Shown: positions 56,424 through 64,000 of the stretch, piece by piece
Numbering within the stretch: position 1 is the first letter of the stretch
Layout of the letters: each line of letters begins with the position of its first letter
Assembly: GCF_004331485.1 (NCBI RefSeq)
Contig: NZ_SJKD01000011.1
Location: forward strand, 1-64,000
From: Kribbella capetownensis
GTDB taxonomy: Bacteria; Actinomycetota; Actinomycetes; Propionibacteriales; Kribbellaceae
Direction: 5' to 3'
DNA length: 64,000 nucleotides
Notes under the pieces: model-generated
Databases searched by the model: none
Seen by the model: the letters and a program-made list of their open reading frames with translations, nothing else
What the model was told of the DNA's origin: nothing
Program-made: the position numbers and the translations under genes

Positions 56424-58316
56424 GTGACGATCCTTTCCGCGCATGATCTCGTTCTGCCCGCCGCCTCGCTCGGAGCGGAGAACCCGCTCGCACCGCTGCG
56501 CAGTCAACAGGAGCTGCATCAGGTCCAGAACCTGGCCGACGCCCCGGCGGACCTGCGCGAGAACATCGAGTACGGCCGGTTGCACAGCACGCTGCCGTGC
56601 CTGAACCAGGACGGCTACGACCGCGAGCTCGTTGACACGGCTTTCCCGGCGCTGATGCTGGAGAACGACCACGTCCGCGCGACCATCCTGCCCAGTCTCG
56701 GCGGCCGGCTCTACTCGCTCGTCCACAAGGCCAGCGGCCAGGAGTTGCTGTACCGCAACCCCGTCTTCCAGCCGGCGAACCTCGCCCTGCGCAACGCCTG
56801 GTTCGCCGGCGGCGTCGAGTGGAACGTCGGCAGCACCGGCCACTGGACCGGCACCTGCGCCCCGATGCACGCCGCCCGCGTCGAAGGCCCGGACGGTACG
56901 CCGATCCTGCGGCTGTGGGAGCTCGAACGAACCCGCAACCTCATCACCCAGCTCGACTTCTGGCTGCCGGCCGACTCGGAGTTCCTCTACGTCGGAGTAC
57001 GACTGCAGAACCCCTCCGATCACGAGGTCCCGGCGTACTGGTGGTCGAACATCGCGGTCGAGCAGTCGCCGGAGACGCGGGTGCTGGTGCCGGCCGATGA
57101 GGCCTGGCGGTTTGGGTACGCCGCCGCGCCGGACCCAGGCCGGCGGCTCGATCTGATCGGCGTTCCCGAGTTCGACGGCATCGACCTGACGTACCCGATG
57201 CGGCACCCGCGGGCAGTCGACTTCTTCTTCGAGCCGATGCCGGACGAGCGGCCGTGGATCGCCTCAGTGGATGCCGAGGGCAACGGTCTGGTGCAGGCGT
57301 CGACGGATCGGCTGCGCGGGCGGAAGCTGTTCGTCTGGGGCGAGGGTGCCGGCGGCCGGCGCTGGCAGGAGTGGCTCGCGCCGGGCCTCGGGGGACACGG
57401 GTACGCCGAGATCCAGGCCGGGCTGGCGCGGACCCAGCTGGAGCACTTGAAGTTGCCCGTAGCAACGTCATGGCACTGGCTGGAGGCGTACGGCCGGCTG
57501 TCGATGGATCCCATTGACGCACACTCCGACAACTGGCAAGCGGCCCGCACCGCGGCCGCCTCGGTTCTGCGTCCAGTGGTCGACGCACTCGCGGACCGGG
57601 AGCGGAGCTGGCTGACGGTCGTAGGCGCGGCACCGGTCGAGAGCCTGGCGGTCGGCTCGGGCTGGGGTGCGCTCGAGCTCGCGCGAACCGGCTGGTCGAT
57701 CTCCGCCGGTACGCCGTTCGCCGACGACACGATGACCCCGCGCGAGCGTGCGTGGTTGCCGTTGCTCGACGGGCGGTTGCCCGCGGCGGACGACGTACCG
57801 GACGGGACGTTGGTGAGCTGGCGGGAGTTGCTGGAGAACGCGGAGGACAACTGGCTGGTCTGGTATCACCGGGGTGTCGCTCGGCACTACGACGGTGATC
57901 GGGACGGTGCGATCGAGGCCTGGACGCGGGCCGGCGAGAACCCGTTCGCGCTGCGCAATCTCGGGTTCGTGACCGGGGAGTTGTCGTACTACGAGCGAGC
58001 GGTCGGGTTGCGGCCCGACCTGGTACCGCTGGTCGCGGAGGCGGTTGCGCTCGCCCTGGATCTCGACCTGGACCGGGCCGGCCGCATGCTCGACGGCGCA
58101 CCGGACGATCCGCGGATCAGGTTGTTGCGGGTCAGGTACGCGCTGGACACCGGCGACGCGCAGCAGGCGCACGAGTTGCTGGCCGACGGCATCCAGTTGG
58201 CCACGGTCCGGGAGGGCGCGAACCCGCTGACGGACTACTGGCTGGCCGCGGAGGAGGCGCTCGGAACCAACCGGCCGGTGCCCCCGCAGTACCAGTTCGG
58301 GATGGGCGAAAACTGA
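56424..58316 (+). CDS. DUF5107 and TPR protein
   Basis: A 630-residue protein. Residues about 30-340 form the DUF5107 galactose-mutarotase-like beta sandwich (LENDHVRATILPSLGGRLYS, LWELERTRNLITQLDFWLPA, EYGRLHSTLPC). Residues about 480-620 carry TPR-like repeats (WLVWYHRGVARHYDGDRDGA, NPFALRNLGFVTGELSYYER). DUF5107 proteins are thought to bind or modify glycans. GTG 56424 has AAGGA upstream and a CTTGCAAG palindrome precedes it (56406-56413). Confidence 0.85.
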   Translation: MTILSAHDLVLPAASLGAENPLAPLRSQQELHQVQNLADAPADLRENIEYGRLHSTLPCLNQDGYDRELVDTAFPALMLENDHVRATILPSLGGRLYSLVHKASGQELLYRNPVFQPANLALRNAWFAGGVEWNVGSTGHWTGTCAPMHAARVEGPDGTPILRLWELERTRNLITQLDFWLPADSEFLYVGVRLQNPSDHEVPAYWWSNIAVEQSPETRVLVPADEAWRFGYAAAPDPGRRLDLIGVPEFDGIDLTYPMRHPRAVDFFFEPMPDERPWIASVDAEGNGLVQASTDRLRGRKLFVWGEGAGGRRWQEWLAPGLGGHGYAEIQAGLARTQLEHLKLPVATSWHWLEAYGRLSMDPIDAHSDNWQAARTAAASVLRPVVDALADRERSWLTVVGAAPVESLAVGSGWGALELARTGWSISAGTPFADDTMTPRERAWLPLLDGRLPAADDVPDGTLVSWRELLENAEDNWLVWYHRGVARHYDGDRDGAIEAWTRAGENPFALRNLGFVTGELSYYERAVGLRPDLVPLVAEAVALALDLDLDRAGRMLDGAPDDPRIRLLRVRYALDTGDAQQAHELLADGIQLATVREGANPLTDYWLAAEEALGTNRPVPPQYQFGMGEN

Positions 58317-58451
58317 CTCAGCAAATTCTTATGTCCTGACTTGGAACCGACCGGGTTCGGGTGGCGTCTCACGATTGTGCGGCAAGGGCCGCACAAGGCA
58401 GTTCGACTACGACGACCGCGTCGCGTGGGCGACGCGTCGGGGGTGAGTGCC

Positions 58452-58859
58452 ATGTTGACGATCGTTGTGCTCGGTGGGTTCGGCTTGGTGCTGCTGATCA
58501 CGGCATGCATCGTGCTGGATGTGCTCGCCGGAGTCCGGCGGGACGAGATCCCTTCGGGTACAGAAGAAAAGACGGCCGGTCAGGTCATCCGGGTTCGTGG
58601 CCCGGTCCGCGGTCAGCTGGACGGTGGCGCACCGACGGAGTACACCGAGGTCACCATCGAGTACTGCACCCGCCGCGGTGAGGGACCCTTCGAGGTCCAC
58701 CGCCGGTTCCCGGTGGGCGGCAAGATTCCTTACACCAAGGGCGACCGGGTCATCGTCTGCTACGACGTCCGGACGCCGCGCCGGGCCCGCATCGCCGGCC
58801 GGGTCAGCCACTGGCCCCAGCTCGGACCGCGGTCCTCGGACCCGGTTCCACTGCCCTAG
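58452..58859 (+). CDS. Membrane-anchored DUF3592-like protein
   Basis: A 135-residue protein. One N-terminal helix (LTIVVLGGFGLVLLITACIV) is followed by a soluble beta-rich domain: EKTAGQVIRVRGPVRGQLDG, TEYTEVTIEYCTRRGEGPFE, YTKGDRVIVCYDVRTPRRAR. This is the layout of DUF3592. ATG 58452 has GGGGGTGAG upstream. A strong hairpin terminator follows at 58859-58889. Confidence 0.75.
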   Translation: MLTIVVLGGFGLVLLITACIVLDVLAGVRRDEIPSGTEEKTAGQVIRVRGPVRGQLDGGAPTEYTEVTIEYCTRRGEGPFEVHRRFPVGGKIPYTKGDRVIVCYDVRTPRRARIAGRVSHWPQLGPRSSDPVPLP

Positions 58860-58889
58860 AACCAGGAGTCGCCGTACGGCTCCTGGTTC
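58859..58889 (+). terminator. Terminator after the DUF3592-like gene
   Basis: GAACCAGGAG (58859-58868) and CTCCTGGTTC (58880-58889) form a perfect 10-bp stem that begins at the last base of the stop codon. Confidence 0.65.
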
Positions 58890-58934
58890 CCGCCCCACCA
58901 CCGCCTCCCTCGCCTCGAGCGGGGGTTTTCCCGT

Positions 58935-59561
58935 TCAGGACGGCAGGTGCGGGGCGAGCAGGTTGTAGAGGACCGGCCGGCCCTGGGCCAGGACGTACTC
59001 CGCCTCGTCGTCCGGCAGCCGGTCGGCCAGGTGAGCCAGTGATTCGCCCATCGTGATGCTCAGGGTGACCGCCAGCTGGAAGTCCCGGGTGTCGCGAGCG
59101 CCGAAGCGGACGGACAGGAGCTCGGCGAACTCACCCGCGTGCTGGTCGTCGAACTCGCCCGGCTGCATCTCCAGGTCCGGGTCGCCGAGCCCGCTCAGGA
59201 CGACCGCGCGGAAACCCGGATCGGTGCGGTGCATCTCGCGGAACGTGTCCAGCGTGACGTCCACCGCCTGCCGCCAGGTCGACACCTCCGCGAGCCGCTC
59301 CCGGACCGCGTCGGTGTAGCGGGCCTGGTTCCGCCGCTCGATCGCCAGGATCAGGCTCCGCTTGTCCGGGAAATACCGGTACACGCTGCCGACCGCGATC
59401 TCGGCCCGTTTCGCGATCCCGCTCGTCGACGCGGCGTCGTACCCGCGCGCGACGACCTCGGCGCAGGCCGCGTCCAGGATGCGTTCGACCTGCCTGCTGG
59501 CCCGGTCCTGCGTCGGCGTCCGGCGCAGCGGATACGCCCCCGATGTCACCATGTTGCTCAT
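58935..59561 (-). CDS. TetR-family transcriptional regulator
   Basis: A 208-residue TetR protein: N-terminal QVERILDAACAEVVARGYDA, ASTSGIAKRAEIAVGSVYRY (HTH), FPDKRSLILAIERRNQARYT. The C-terminal ligand-binding domain is helical with LGDPDLEMQPGEFDDQHAGE. It is divergent from the secreted phospholipase-like gene and may regulate it; ligand unknown. ATG 59552 is an alternative start nine bases downstream of 59561. Confidence 0.9.
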   Translation of the reverse strand: MSNMVTSGAYPLRRTPTQDRASRQVERILDAACAEVVARGYDAASTSGIAKRAEIAVGSVYRYFPDKRSLILAIERRNQARYTDAVRERLAEVSTWRQAVDVTLDTFREMHRTDPGFRAVVLSGLGDPDLEMQPGEFDDQHAGEFAELLSVRFGARDTRDFQLAVTLSITMGESLAHLADRLPDDEAEYVLAQGRPVLYNLLAPHLPS

Positions 59562-59677
59562 TGTCCATCGTCGAGGGGACCTTCGTTGCCACCTTCCTGT
59601 GACAGATTGCCGTCAGATCGGCGTCAGCTCCACCGATCGACACTCTGAGGACCCGCCACAGGAGGGGAAGTCTCCGC

Positions 59678-60847
59678 ATGCGCATCAGCAGAACGGTCGT
59701 CGCCGGCCTGGCCTCCGCCGCGATCGCAGCGTCCGGCCTGGCCGGTACGGCGATCGTCAACCACCAGACTCCGCAGTCCGCCGGCCAGGACGGCAACTCT
59801 GGGCTGCGGCTCAACCAGATCCAGATGATGGGGTCGCACAACTCCTACCACCGCGAGCTCAGCGCCGCCGAGCAGAAGGTCCAGCAGGCGCAGAACCCCG
59901 GTTCGGTCGACCTCTGGTACTCGCACGCGTCGATCCCGGCGCAGCTGGAGGACCAGAACATCCGGACCCTCGAGCTCGACCTGCTCCCGGACCCGGACGG
60001 CGGCCTGTACACGTACCCGCTGATCCGGAAGCTGACCGGACAGGGGCCGCTGACCGACCCGGCGATGGCCCAGCCCGGCATCAAGATCATGCACATCCCG
60101 GACTTCGACTACAACACGAACTGCGACACCTTCGTGCTCTGTCTGCAGCAGGTGAAGTCCTGGTCCGACAAGCACCCGGACCACGTGCCGATCACGATCA
60201 ACCTCGAACTCAAGCAGTCCGACCCGAACGTGGTCGCGGCCGGTGGCGTGCAGTCACCGCCGTGGGACGCGGCAGCCCTCGACGGTGTCGACCGCGAGAT
60301 CCGGTCGGTCTTCCCGGAGAAGACGCTGCTCACCGCGGACGACGTACGCAAGCCTGGTCTGACGCTGGAGCAGTCGGTGCTGACCAAGGGCTGGCCGAAG
60401 CTCGACGCGGTCCGCGGCCAGGTGCTGTTCTACTTCGACAACGGCGGACCCGGCGCGATCCGTGACCTGTACCTGGCCGGCAAGCCGAACCTCGAGGGCC
60501 GGGCGGTCTTCACCCGGGGTCCCGAGGGCCAGCCGGATGCCGCGATCACCCAGGTGAACGACCCGCGCGGGGCCAACCAGGCCGAGATCCAGCGGCTCGT
60601 GTCGAAGGGCTACCTGATCCGCACCCGCTCGGACGAGCCGCTGGCGACGATCCGGGACAACGAGACCAGCCGGGTCGGCATCGCGCTGGCCAGTGGCGCG
60701 CAGGTGGTGACCACCGACTTCCCGGTCGTGGGCATGGCCGCCCGGTACGACAGTGACTTCGTCGCGAAGCTGCCCGGGCACACCGCCGTACGATGCAATC
60801 CTGTGTCGGCGCCACAGTGGTGCCGGGGGAACGTCGCGGAGAGGTGA
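59678..60847 (+). CDS. Secreted calcium-dependent PI-PLC-like protein
   Basis: A 389-residue secreted protein with an N-terminal signal peptide (RISRTVVAGLASAAIAASGL). The catalytic domain is a TIM barrel of the Ca2+-dependent phosphoinositide phospholipase C family: LNQIQMMGSHNSYHRELSAA with a catalytic His, IKIMHIPDFDYNTNCDTFVL with the second His, HVPITINLELK and a C-terminal GAQVVTTDFPV. It should cleave a phosphodiester outside the cell; substrate unknown. ATG 59678 has an AGGAGGGG site. Confidence 0.87.
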   Translation: MRISRTVVAGLASAAIAASGLAGTAIVNHQTPQSAGQDGNSGLRLNQIQMMGSHNSYHRELSAAEQKVQQAQNPGSVDLWYSHASIPAQLEDQNIRTLELDLLPDPDGGLYTYPLIRKLTGQGPLTDPAMAQPGIKIMHIPDFDYNTNCDTFVLCLQQVKSWSDKHPDHVPITINLELKQSDPNVVAAGGVQSPPWDAAALDGVDREIRSVFPEKTLLTADDVRKPGLTLEQSVLTKGWPKLDAVRGQVLFYFDNGGPGAIRDLYLAGKPNLEGRAVFTRGPEGQPDAAITQVNDPRGANQAEIQRLVSKGYLIRTRSDEPLATIRDNETSRVGIALASGAQVVTTDFPVVGMAARYDSDFVAKLPGHTAVRCNPVSAPQWCRGNVAER

Positions 60848-60854
60848 CCTGAGC

Positions 60855-61304
60855 ATGTCGGAGCACGTGGTCGATGTCAGTTGGAGCCGGGGTGGGCACG
60901 AGTTCACCTACGACAGCTACAACCGTGACCACGAGTGGCGCTTCGACGGCGGTGTCACCGTGCCCGGGTCGGCCAACCCGCAGTACCTCGGCAACCCGGG
61001 CCCGGTCGACCCGGAGGAGGCGTTCGTGGCGGCGCTGTCGTCCTGCCACATGCTGACCTTCCTGGCGATCGCGGCCCGCAAGCGGCTGGTCGTCGACGCC
61101 TACGACGACCACGCGGTCGGCGTGATGGCCAAGAACGAGGCCGGCCGGATCGCGATCACCCAGGTGACGCTGAACCCGAAGATCGTCTGGGGCGGTCCGG
61201 AACCGGACGCGGAAGCGCTCGAGCGGATCCACCATCGGGCCCACCTGGAGTGCTTCATCGCCAACTCGGTCACCACCGAGGTGGTCGTGGCCGGAATCGG
61301 CTGA
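60855..61304 (+). CDS. OsmC-family peroxiredoxin-like protein
   Basis: A 149-residue OsmC/Ohr protein. The two redox cysteines are C64 in LSSCHMLTFLAIAARK and C133 in RAHLECFIANSVTTE. EWRFDGGVTVPGSANPQYLG at the start matches the family. It detoxifies organic hydroperoxides using thiols. It follows the PLC-like gene by seven bases and may be co-transcribed. An AGAGGTGA site precedes ATG 60855. Confidence 0.9.
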   Translation: MSEHVVDVSWSRGGHEFTYDSYNRDHEWRFDGGVTVPGSANPQYLGNPGPVDPEEAFVAALSSCHMLTFLAIAARKRLVVDAYDDHAVGVMAKNEAGRIAITQVTLNPKIVWGGPEPDAEALERIHHRAHLECFIANSVTTEVVVAGIG

Positions 61305-61528
61305 GACAGACGAAACCACCCGCCGGACTGGCCTGAGCCTCGCGCAAGCGGCGTCAGGACAGTCGGCGGGTGGTTGTGGGGTGCACCTCTGTGGTGGTGC
61401 ACCCGGACGGATCCGGCGGCGCCTCGCACGGGGCGCCTCTGCGTTGGTGCGTTCGCCGCGCGGTCTACCTCGGTGGGGAAGACCGTGCGGGCGGCGCCGC
61501 CTGGATCCGTTCGTCCGGTTCGCGCCAG
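61305..61528. repeat. Gene-free block of large hairpins
   Basis: Three stems follow each other. AACCACCCGCCG (61314-61325) / CGGCGGGTGGTT (61364-61375) extends inward with ACTG/CAGT and CCTGA/TCAGG, and is a plausible terminator for the OsmC transcript. GGGTGCAC (61378-61385) / GTGCACCC (61397-61404) follows. A long stem pairs 61409-61431 (starting CGGATCC, ending CGCACGG) with 61483-61509 in about 23 pairs with small bulges. I see no coding sequence. Confidence 0.65.
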
Positions 61529-61651
61529 TTACTGCTCGGCGGCGGCGTCGCTCCGGTCGTCGGTGGTCTGGGTCGAGTCGACGGCCAGCAGGTCCTCGAG
61601 CCGGCGGACCTGCTCGTTGGCCATCGAGGTCATCAGTCGGTGGATCGTCAT
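61529..61651 (-). CDS. Possible 40-residue protein
   Basis: A short minus-strand frame from ATG 61651 to TAA 61529 reads TIHRLMTSMANEQVRRLEDL then ending with DRSDAAAEQ. No ribosome site is visible. The frame is open further upstream (IAVIPQDRLRLTGM), so it may be the C-terminal end of a larger, truncated gene. Tentative. Confidence 0.3.
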   Translation of the reverse strand: MTIHRLMTSMANEQVRRLEDLLAVDSTQTTDDRSDAAAEQ

Positions 61652-61713
61652 GCCAGTGAGACGCAGCCGGTCCTGGGGTATGACGGCGATCCGCCCGAAC
61701 TTCTTCGTGTGAC

Positions 61714-62877
61714 CTACTTCTCATCCAGCCCGTCGAGGCGGAGCGGGATCAGTCGCCGCGCCTCGTCGTACGACGTACCGGTCAGCTCGAGCAGGTCGAC
61801 GACGGTCGATCGGATCTGGCCGAGGACCACCACGGCCGACAGACCGGTGGGCAGCGGCATCTCCGCCGTACGGCGGCCGAGTTCGCCCAGCACGCGGTGC
61901 GCGGCGACGTCGGCGGCGGGCTCGAACAGCGACTCGGCGATCAGGCGGGTGCCGTCGGCGAGGCGTTCGAGCAGCATCGGGTACTCGGCCGGCATCGCCT
62001 CGTCCCGCCACACCGAGACCGCACAGCGACGTACCAGGACGCGGATGTTCCGAATCGCCCGGTCCAGCGGTACGACGAGGTCGGCGACCTCCTGGACCCG
62101 GACGCGGTGCCGGCGGACGAACGGCGACAGCCGGACCACGGCGACGCCCTCGTCGGCCGCGCTGCGCAGGTCGTCCAGCTGGGACTCGCTGGCGCGGGCG
62201 CGGCGGAGCGCGTCGGTGACGGCCTCCTCGTCCCGGGCGCGGAGGCCGTCTGCTGTCTCGATCAGGATCTCGGCCAGCTCGTTCAGTACCCCGGAGGCTT
62301 GTTGCCGGGGGCGTCTGATCGCGGTGGCCGGGGCGATGGTGGCGGCAGCGAGCGCGACCAGGCCGCCGAGTGCCGCGTCGAGCCAGCGGCTGAAGCCGGC
62401 GCCTGGGTTCGGTAGGAGGGTGGTGACGATCGCGGCCTGGACTCCGGCTTGCGTGGTCATCAGGGTGCCGGCGCCGAGCAGGACCGCGACGCTCATCGCC
62501 AGCGCGATCACGAACACGATCTGCGGGATCCCGGTGCCGAAGACGCGGACGAACAGGTCGGCGACCGCGACCCCGACCGCCACGCCGGCCATCACCTCGG
62601 CCACCCGGCGCAGCCGCTGACCGAAGCTGAACCCGAGGCACACCATCGCCGCGACCGGTGCGAAGAACGGCTGCCGGTGGCCGAGGACGTACCGGGCGAG
62701 GGCCCAGGCCACGCCGGCGGCGATCGCGCACTGGGAGATGAAGAAGACGCGGCTGCGCAACCGGTCCACCCGGGTCCGGACCGACGCGCGCGAGCGGAGG
62801 ACGGCCTGCGGCGCGATGTCGTCGCGCAGCTCCCGCAACTGGTCCAACGTCAGCCTGACCGGATCCACGGACCCCAT
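61714..62877 (-). CDS. FUSC/aromatic acid exporter-family protein
   Basis: A 387-residue membrane protein. About six helices in the first 180 residues (FFISQCAIAAGVAWALARYV, FFAPVAAMVCLGFSFGQRLR, VAEVMAGVAVGVAVADLFVR, ALAMSVAVLLGAGTLMTTQA) are followed by a cytoplasmic helical domain of about 200 residues. This matches the FUSC/ArAE exporter layout, linked to efflux of aromatic acids or other weak acids. ATG 62877 is near the divergent DUF5709 gene at 62936. Confidence 0.85.
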   Translation of the reverse strand: MGSVDPVRLTLDQLRELRDDIAPQAVLRSRASVRTRVDRLRSRVFFISQCAIAAGVAWALARYVLGHRQPFFAPVAAMVCLGFSFGQRLRRVAEVMAGVAVGVAVADLFVRVFGTGIPQIVFVIALAMSVAVLLGAGTLMTTQAGVQAAIVTTLLPNPGAGFSRWLDAALGGLVALAAATIAPATAIRRPRQQASGVLNELAEILIETADGLRARDEEAVTDALRRARASESQLDDLRSAADEGVAVVRLSPFVRRHRVRVQEVADLVVPLDRAIRNIRVLVRRCAVSVWRDEAMPAEYPMLLERLADGTRLIAESLFEPAADVAAHRVLGELGRRTAEMPLPTGLSAVVVLGQIRSTVVDLLELTGTSYDEARRLIPLRLDGLDEK

Positions 62878-62935
62878 TGTCCAGGCATTCGCGCTCCAGC
62901 TTGCTTCACCGCCCCCATGCGGTCAGGGTTGAGGC

Positions 62936-63439
62936 ATGACCGAGAACAACCGTGAGGACTACGGCAGCTACAGCGTCGACGACGAGGACCAGCTGCAACC
63001 CACGGACACCCTGAACGACCGTGGCGTGGACGACCTGCTCGACGAGGGCTACTCGCCGCCGGAGAAGTGGTCCGCCGGTGAAGGATTCGGTACGACGCCC
63101 GACGAGGCGCTGCAGGGGGAGTCGCTGGACCAGCGGATCGCCCAGGAGGAGCCGGACGCCGACCCGTACGCCGAGGACGGCGAGGACGTCGGCGGGCCTG
63201 AGGTCGGCGTGGTCCGGTCCGGCCGCCTCGTCGCGCCGGACGAGGGCGCGCACAGTGACGGCGACGACGAACTGGTCGCCGAGGACGTCGGCTTCGACGG
63301 CGCCGCAGCCTCCGCCGAGGAAGCCGCCGTCCACGTAGTAGACGCCGACGAAAACTTCGAACTGGACGACGAAGACGAAGAAGACCTCCCGTCGTACCAA
63401 AACGTAGACCTGGGCGACATCACCGACCCCGAAGACTGA
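62936..63439 (+). CDS. DUF5709-family protein
   Basis: A 167-residue acidic protein with the DUF5709 start NREDYGSYSVDDEDQLQPTD and LDEGYSPPEKWSAGEGFGTT, then ESLDQRIAQEEPD and a mid-part GPEVGVVRSGRLVAPDEG. The C-terminal part is almost entirely Asp/Glu. Probably intrinsically disordered; function unknown. The stop is followed immediately by an 9-bp hairpin. Confidence 0.85.
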   Translation: MTENNREDYGSYSVDDEDQLQPTDTLNDRGVDDLLDEGYSPPEKWSAGEGFGTTPDEALQGESLDQRIAQEEPDADPYAEDGEDVGGPEVGVVRSGRLVAPDEGAHSDGDDELVAEDVGFDGAAASAEEAAVHVVDADENFELDDEDEEDLPSYQNVDLGDITDPED

Positions 63440-63458
63440 ACCCAGGCTGAGCCTGGGT
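63440..63458 (+). terminator. Terminator after the DUF5709 gene
   Basis: ACCCAGGCT (63440-63448), G, AGCCTGGGT (63450-63458): perfect 9-bp stem starting just after the stop codon. Confidence 0.55.
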
Positions 63459-63473
63459 GGCGGGTTGCGCGCC

Positions 63474-63513
63474 GGCTGGCGGGTTGTTTGCGCGCCAGCG
63501 GTGGAACAACCCG
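63474..63513. repeat. Dispersed hairpin repeat, copy 2
   Basis: Second copy of the element at 27661-27700, with arms GGCGGGTTGTTT and AACAACCCGC around GCGCGCCAGCGG. It lies between convergent genes and may act as a transcription terminator. Confidence 0.5.
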
Positions 63514-64000
63514 CTATCGGGGTGGGGTACGGCGAGTGACGGTGACCTCGGCGCCTCGGCTGGGGACCAGGGTTACGTTTTTGGATTGGGCTGGTTCTGG
63601 TTTGGGGTGGGGGGCGGTGAAGTCGTAGGCGGCCAGGGCGGCGCGGAGGATTTCGGTGCCTTCCATCAGGGAGAAGCCGGCTCCGATGCACCGCCGCGCC
63701 CCACCGCCGAACGGCATCCACGTCCCCGGGGCCGGCGGGTCGTCGTCCAGGAACCGCTGCGGCCGGAACTCCTGCGGCATCGGGAAGTGCTCACCGTCGC
63801 GATGCACCAGCCCGACCGCGGCCATGATCGTCGTACCCCGGGGCAGCCGGTAACCGGCGATGTCGGCCGTCTCGGTCAACCGCCGGCCAACCTGATACAC
63901 GACCGGGTGCAGCCGCATAGCCTCCTTGAGAATCGCCTCCAGCTCATCGTCCGCGCCCGTGTCCGCCGCCCGCTGACCGAACTCCAGGTCCTCACGGCTC
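63514..64000 (-). CDS. Cytochrome P450, C-terminal part (partial)
   Basis: The frame is open to the window edge, so the N-terminal two thirds are missing. Visible P450 hallmarks are the ExxR motif in ILKEAMRLHP, the PERF-like region QEFRPQRF, and the heme-binding loop FGGGARRCIGAGF with the axial Cys. The substrate cannot be inferred. The gene converges with DUF5709; the hairpin repeat at 63474-63513 lies between them. Confidence 0.92.
   Translation of the reverse strand, partial: SREDLEFGQRAADTGADDELEAILKEAMRLHPVVYQVGRRLTETADIAGYRLPRGTTIMAAVGLVHRDGEHFPMPQEFRPQRFLDDDPPAPGTWMPFGGGARRCIGAGFSLMEGTEILRAALAAYDFTAPHPKPEPAQSKNVTLVPSRGAEVTVTRRTPPR

Noticed and set aside
1..64000. CRISPR arrays, prophage or integrative element
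   Set aside because: No regularly spaced repeats, integrase, transposase, terminase or capsid-like gene was seen on either strand.

Overview
The window is high-GC chromosomal DNA with dense genes on both strands, many GTG starts, leaderless-looking starts, a GAF-ANTAR protein, SigB/F-type and ECF sigma factors, Ku, and several protein families largely confined to actinobacteria (DUF5709, G5/excalibur lipoprotein, DUF5937-type regulator). This points to an actinomycete. Codon use and gene content look most like Propionibacteriales such as Kribbella, but that genus is an inference. I see no rRNA, CRISPR array, insertion sequence or phage module. The only tRNA I found is tRNA-Lys(TTT).

Layout. 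1-8.8 kb: small regulator/enzyme pairs (HxlR with a divergent Rossmann protein cut by the window edge, hydrolase with MerR, DinB-like protein with divergent MarR), a decayed dprA-like gene beside tRNA-Lys, envelope proteins, and an ECF sigma/anti-sigma pair. 8.8-9.2 kb: a gene-free stretch of hairpins and terminators. 9.2-21.4 kb: more regulator-linked genes (ArsR with flavin reductase, GntR with a YeiH-type exporter, MarR with an MFS-UspA fusion), arylamine N-acetyltransferase, a GH2 glycosidase and methyltransferases. 21.5-26 kb: an amidohydrolase, a small ArsR-like regulator, and a tight ATP-grasp/esterase/esterase operon. 26-33.3 kb: GAF-ANTAR, stress or redox enzymes, a GlxA-type AraC regulator and a two-component system whose response regulator carries a frameshift. 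33.3-35.7 kb: peptidoglycan peptidase, a stand-alone GyrA-like coiled-coil protein and a YqeB-like protein.

35.7-45.1 kb holds a probable catabolic locus: an ornithine-cyclodeaminase/mu-crystallin-family enzyme translationally coupled to a histidine-ammonia-lyase homologue that lacks the MIO triad, an aldehyde dehydrogenase coupled to a DadA-like FAD oxidoreductase, and a fused two-subunit TPP-dependent 2-oxoacid dehydrogenase E1. 45.1-45.8 kb is a deletion scar of a divergent MarR/MFS pair. 46.5-49.2 kb is an apparent operon of a SigB/F-family sigma factor, a coiled-coil protein and Ku. 49.3-52.4 kb has an EamA exporter and a MocR regulator whose start codons overlap head to head. 52.5-64 kb has a RIO kinase, secreted esterase, FAD dehydrogenase, DUF5107-TPR protein, TetR, a secreted PLC-like protein, OsmC, a gene-free block of large hairpins, a FUSC transporter, DUF5709 and a truncated cytochrome P450.

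The two loci that most deserve attention as possibly undescribed systems are the MIO-less lyase locus and the ATP-grasp/double-esterase operon. A recurring theme is regulation by perfect short inverted repeats at the -10 or start codon of leaderless transcripts. A second theme is gene decay: dprA, an NTF2-like gene, the MarR/MFS pair, an internally deleted regulator and a frameshifted response regulator.
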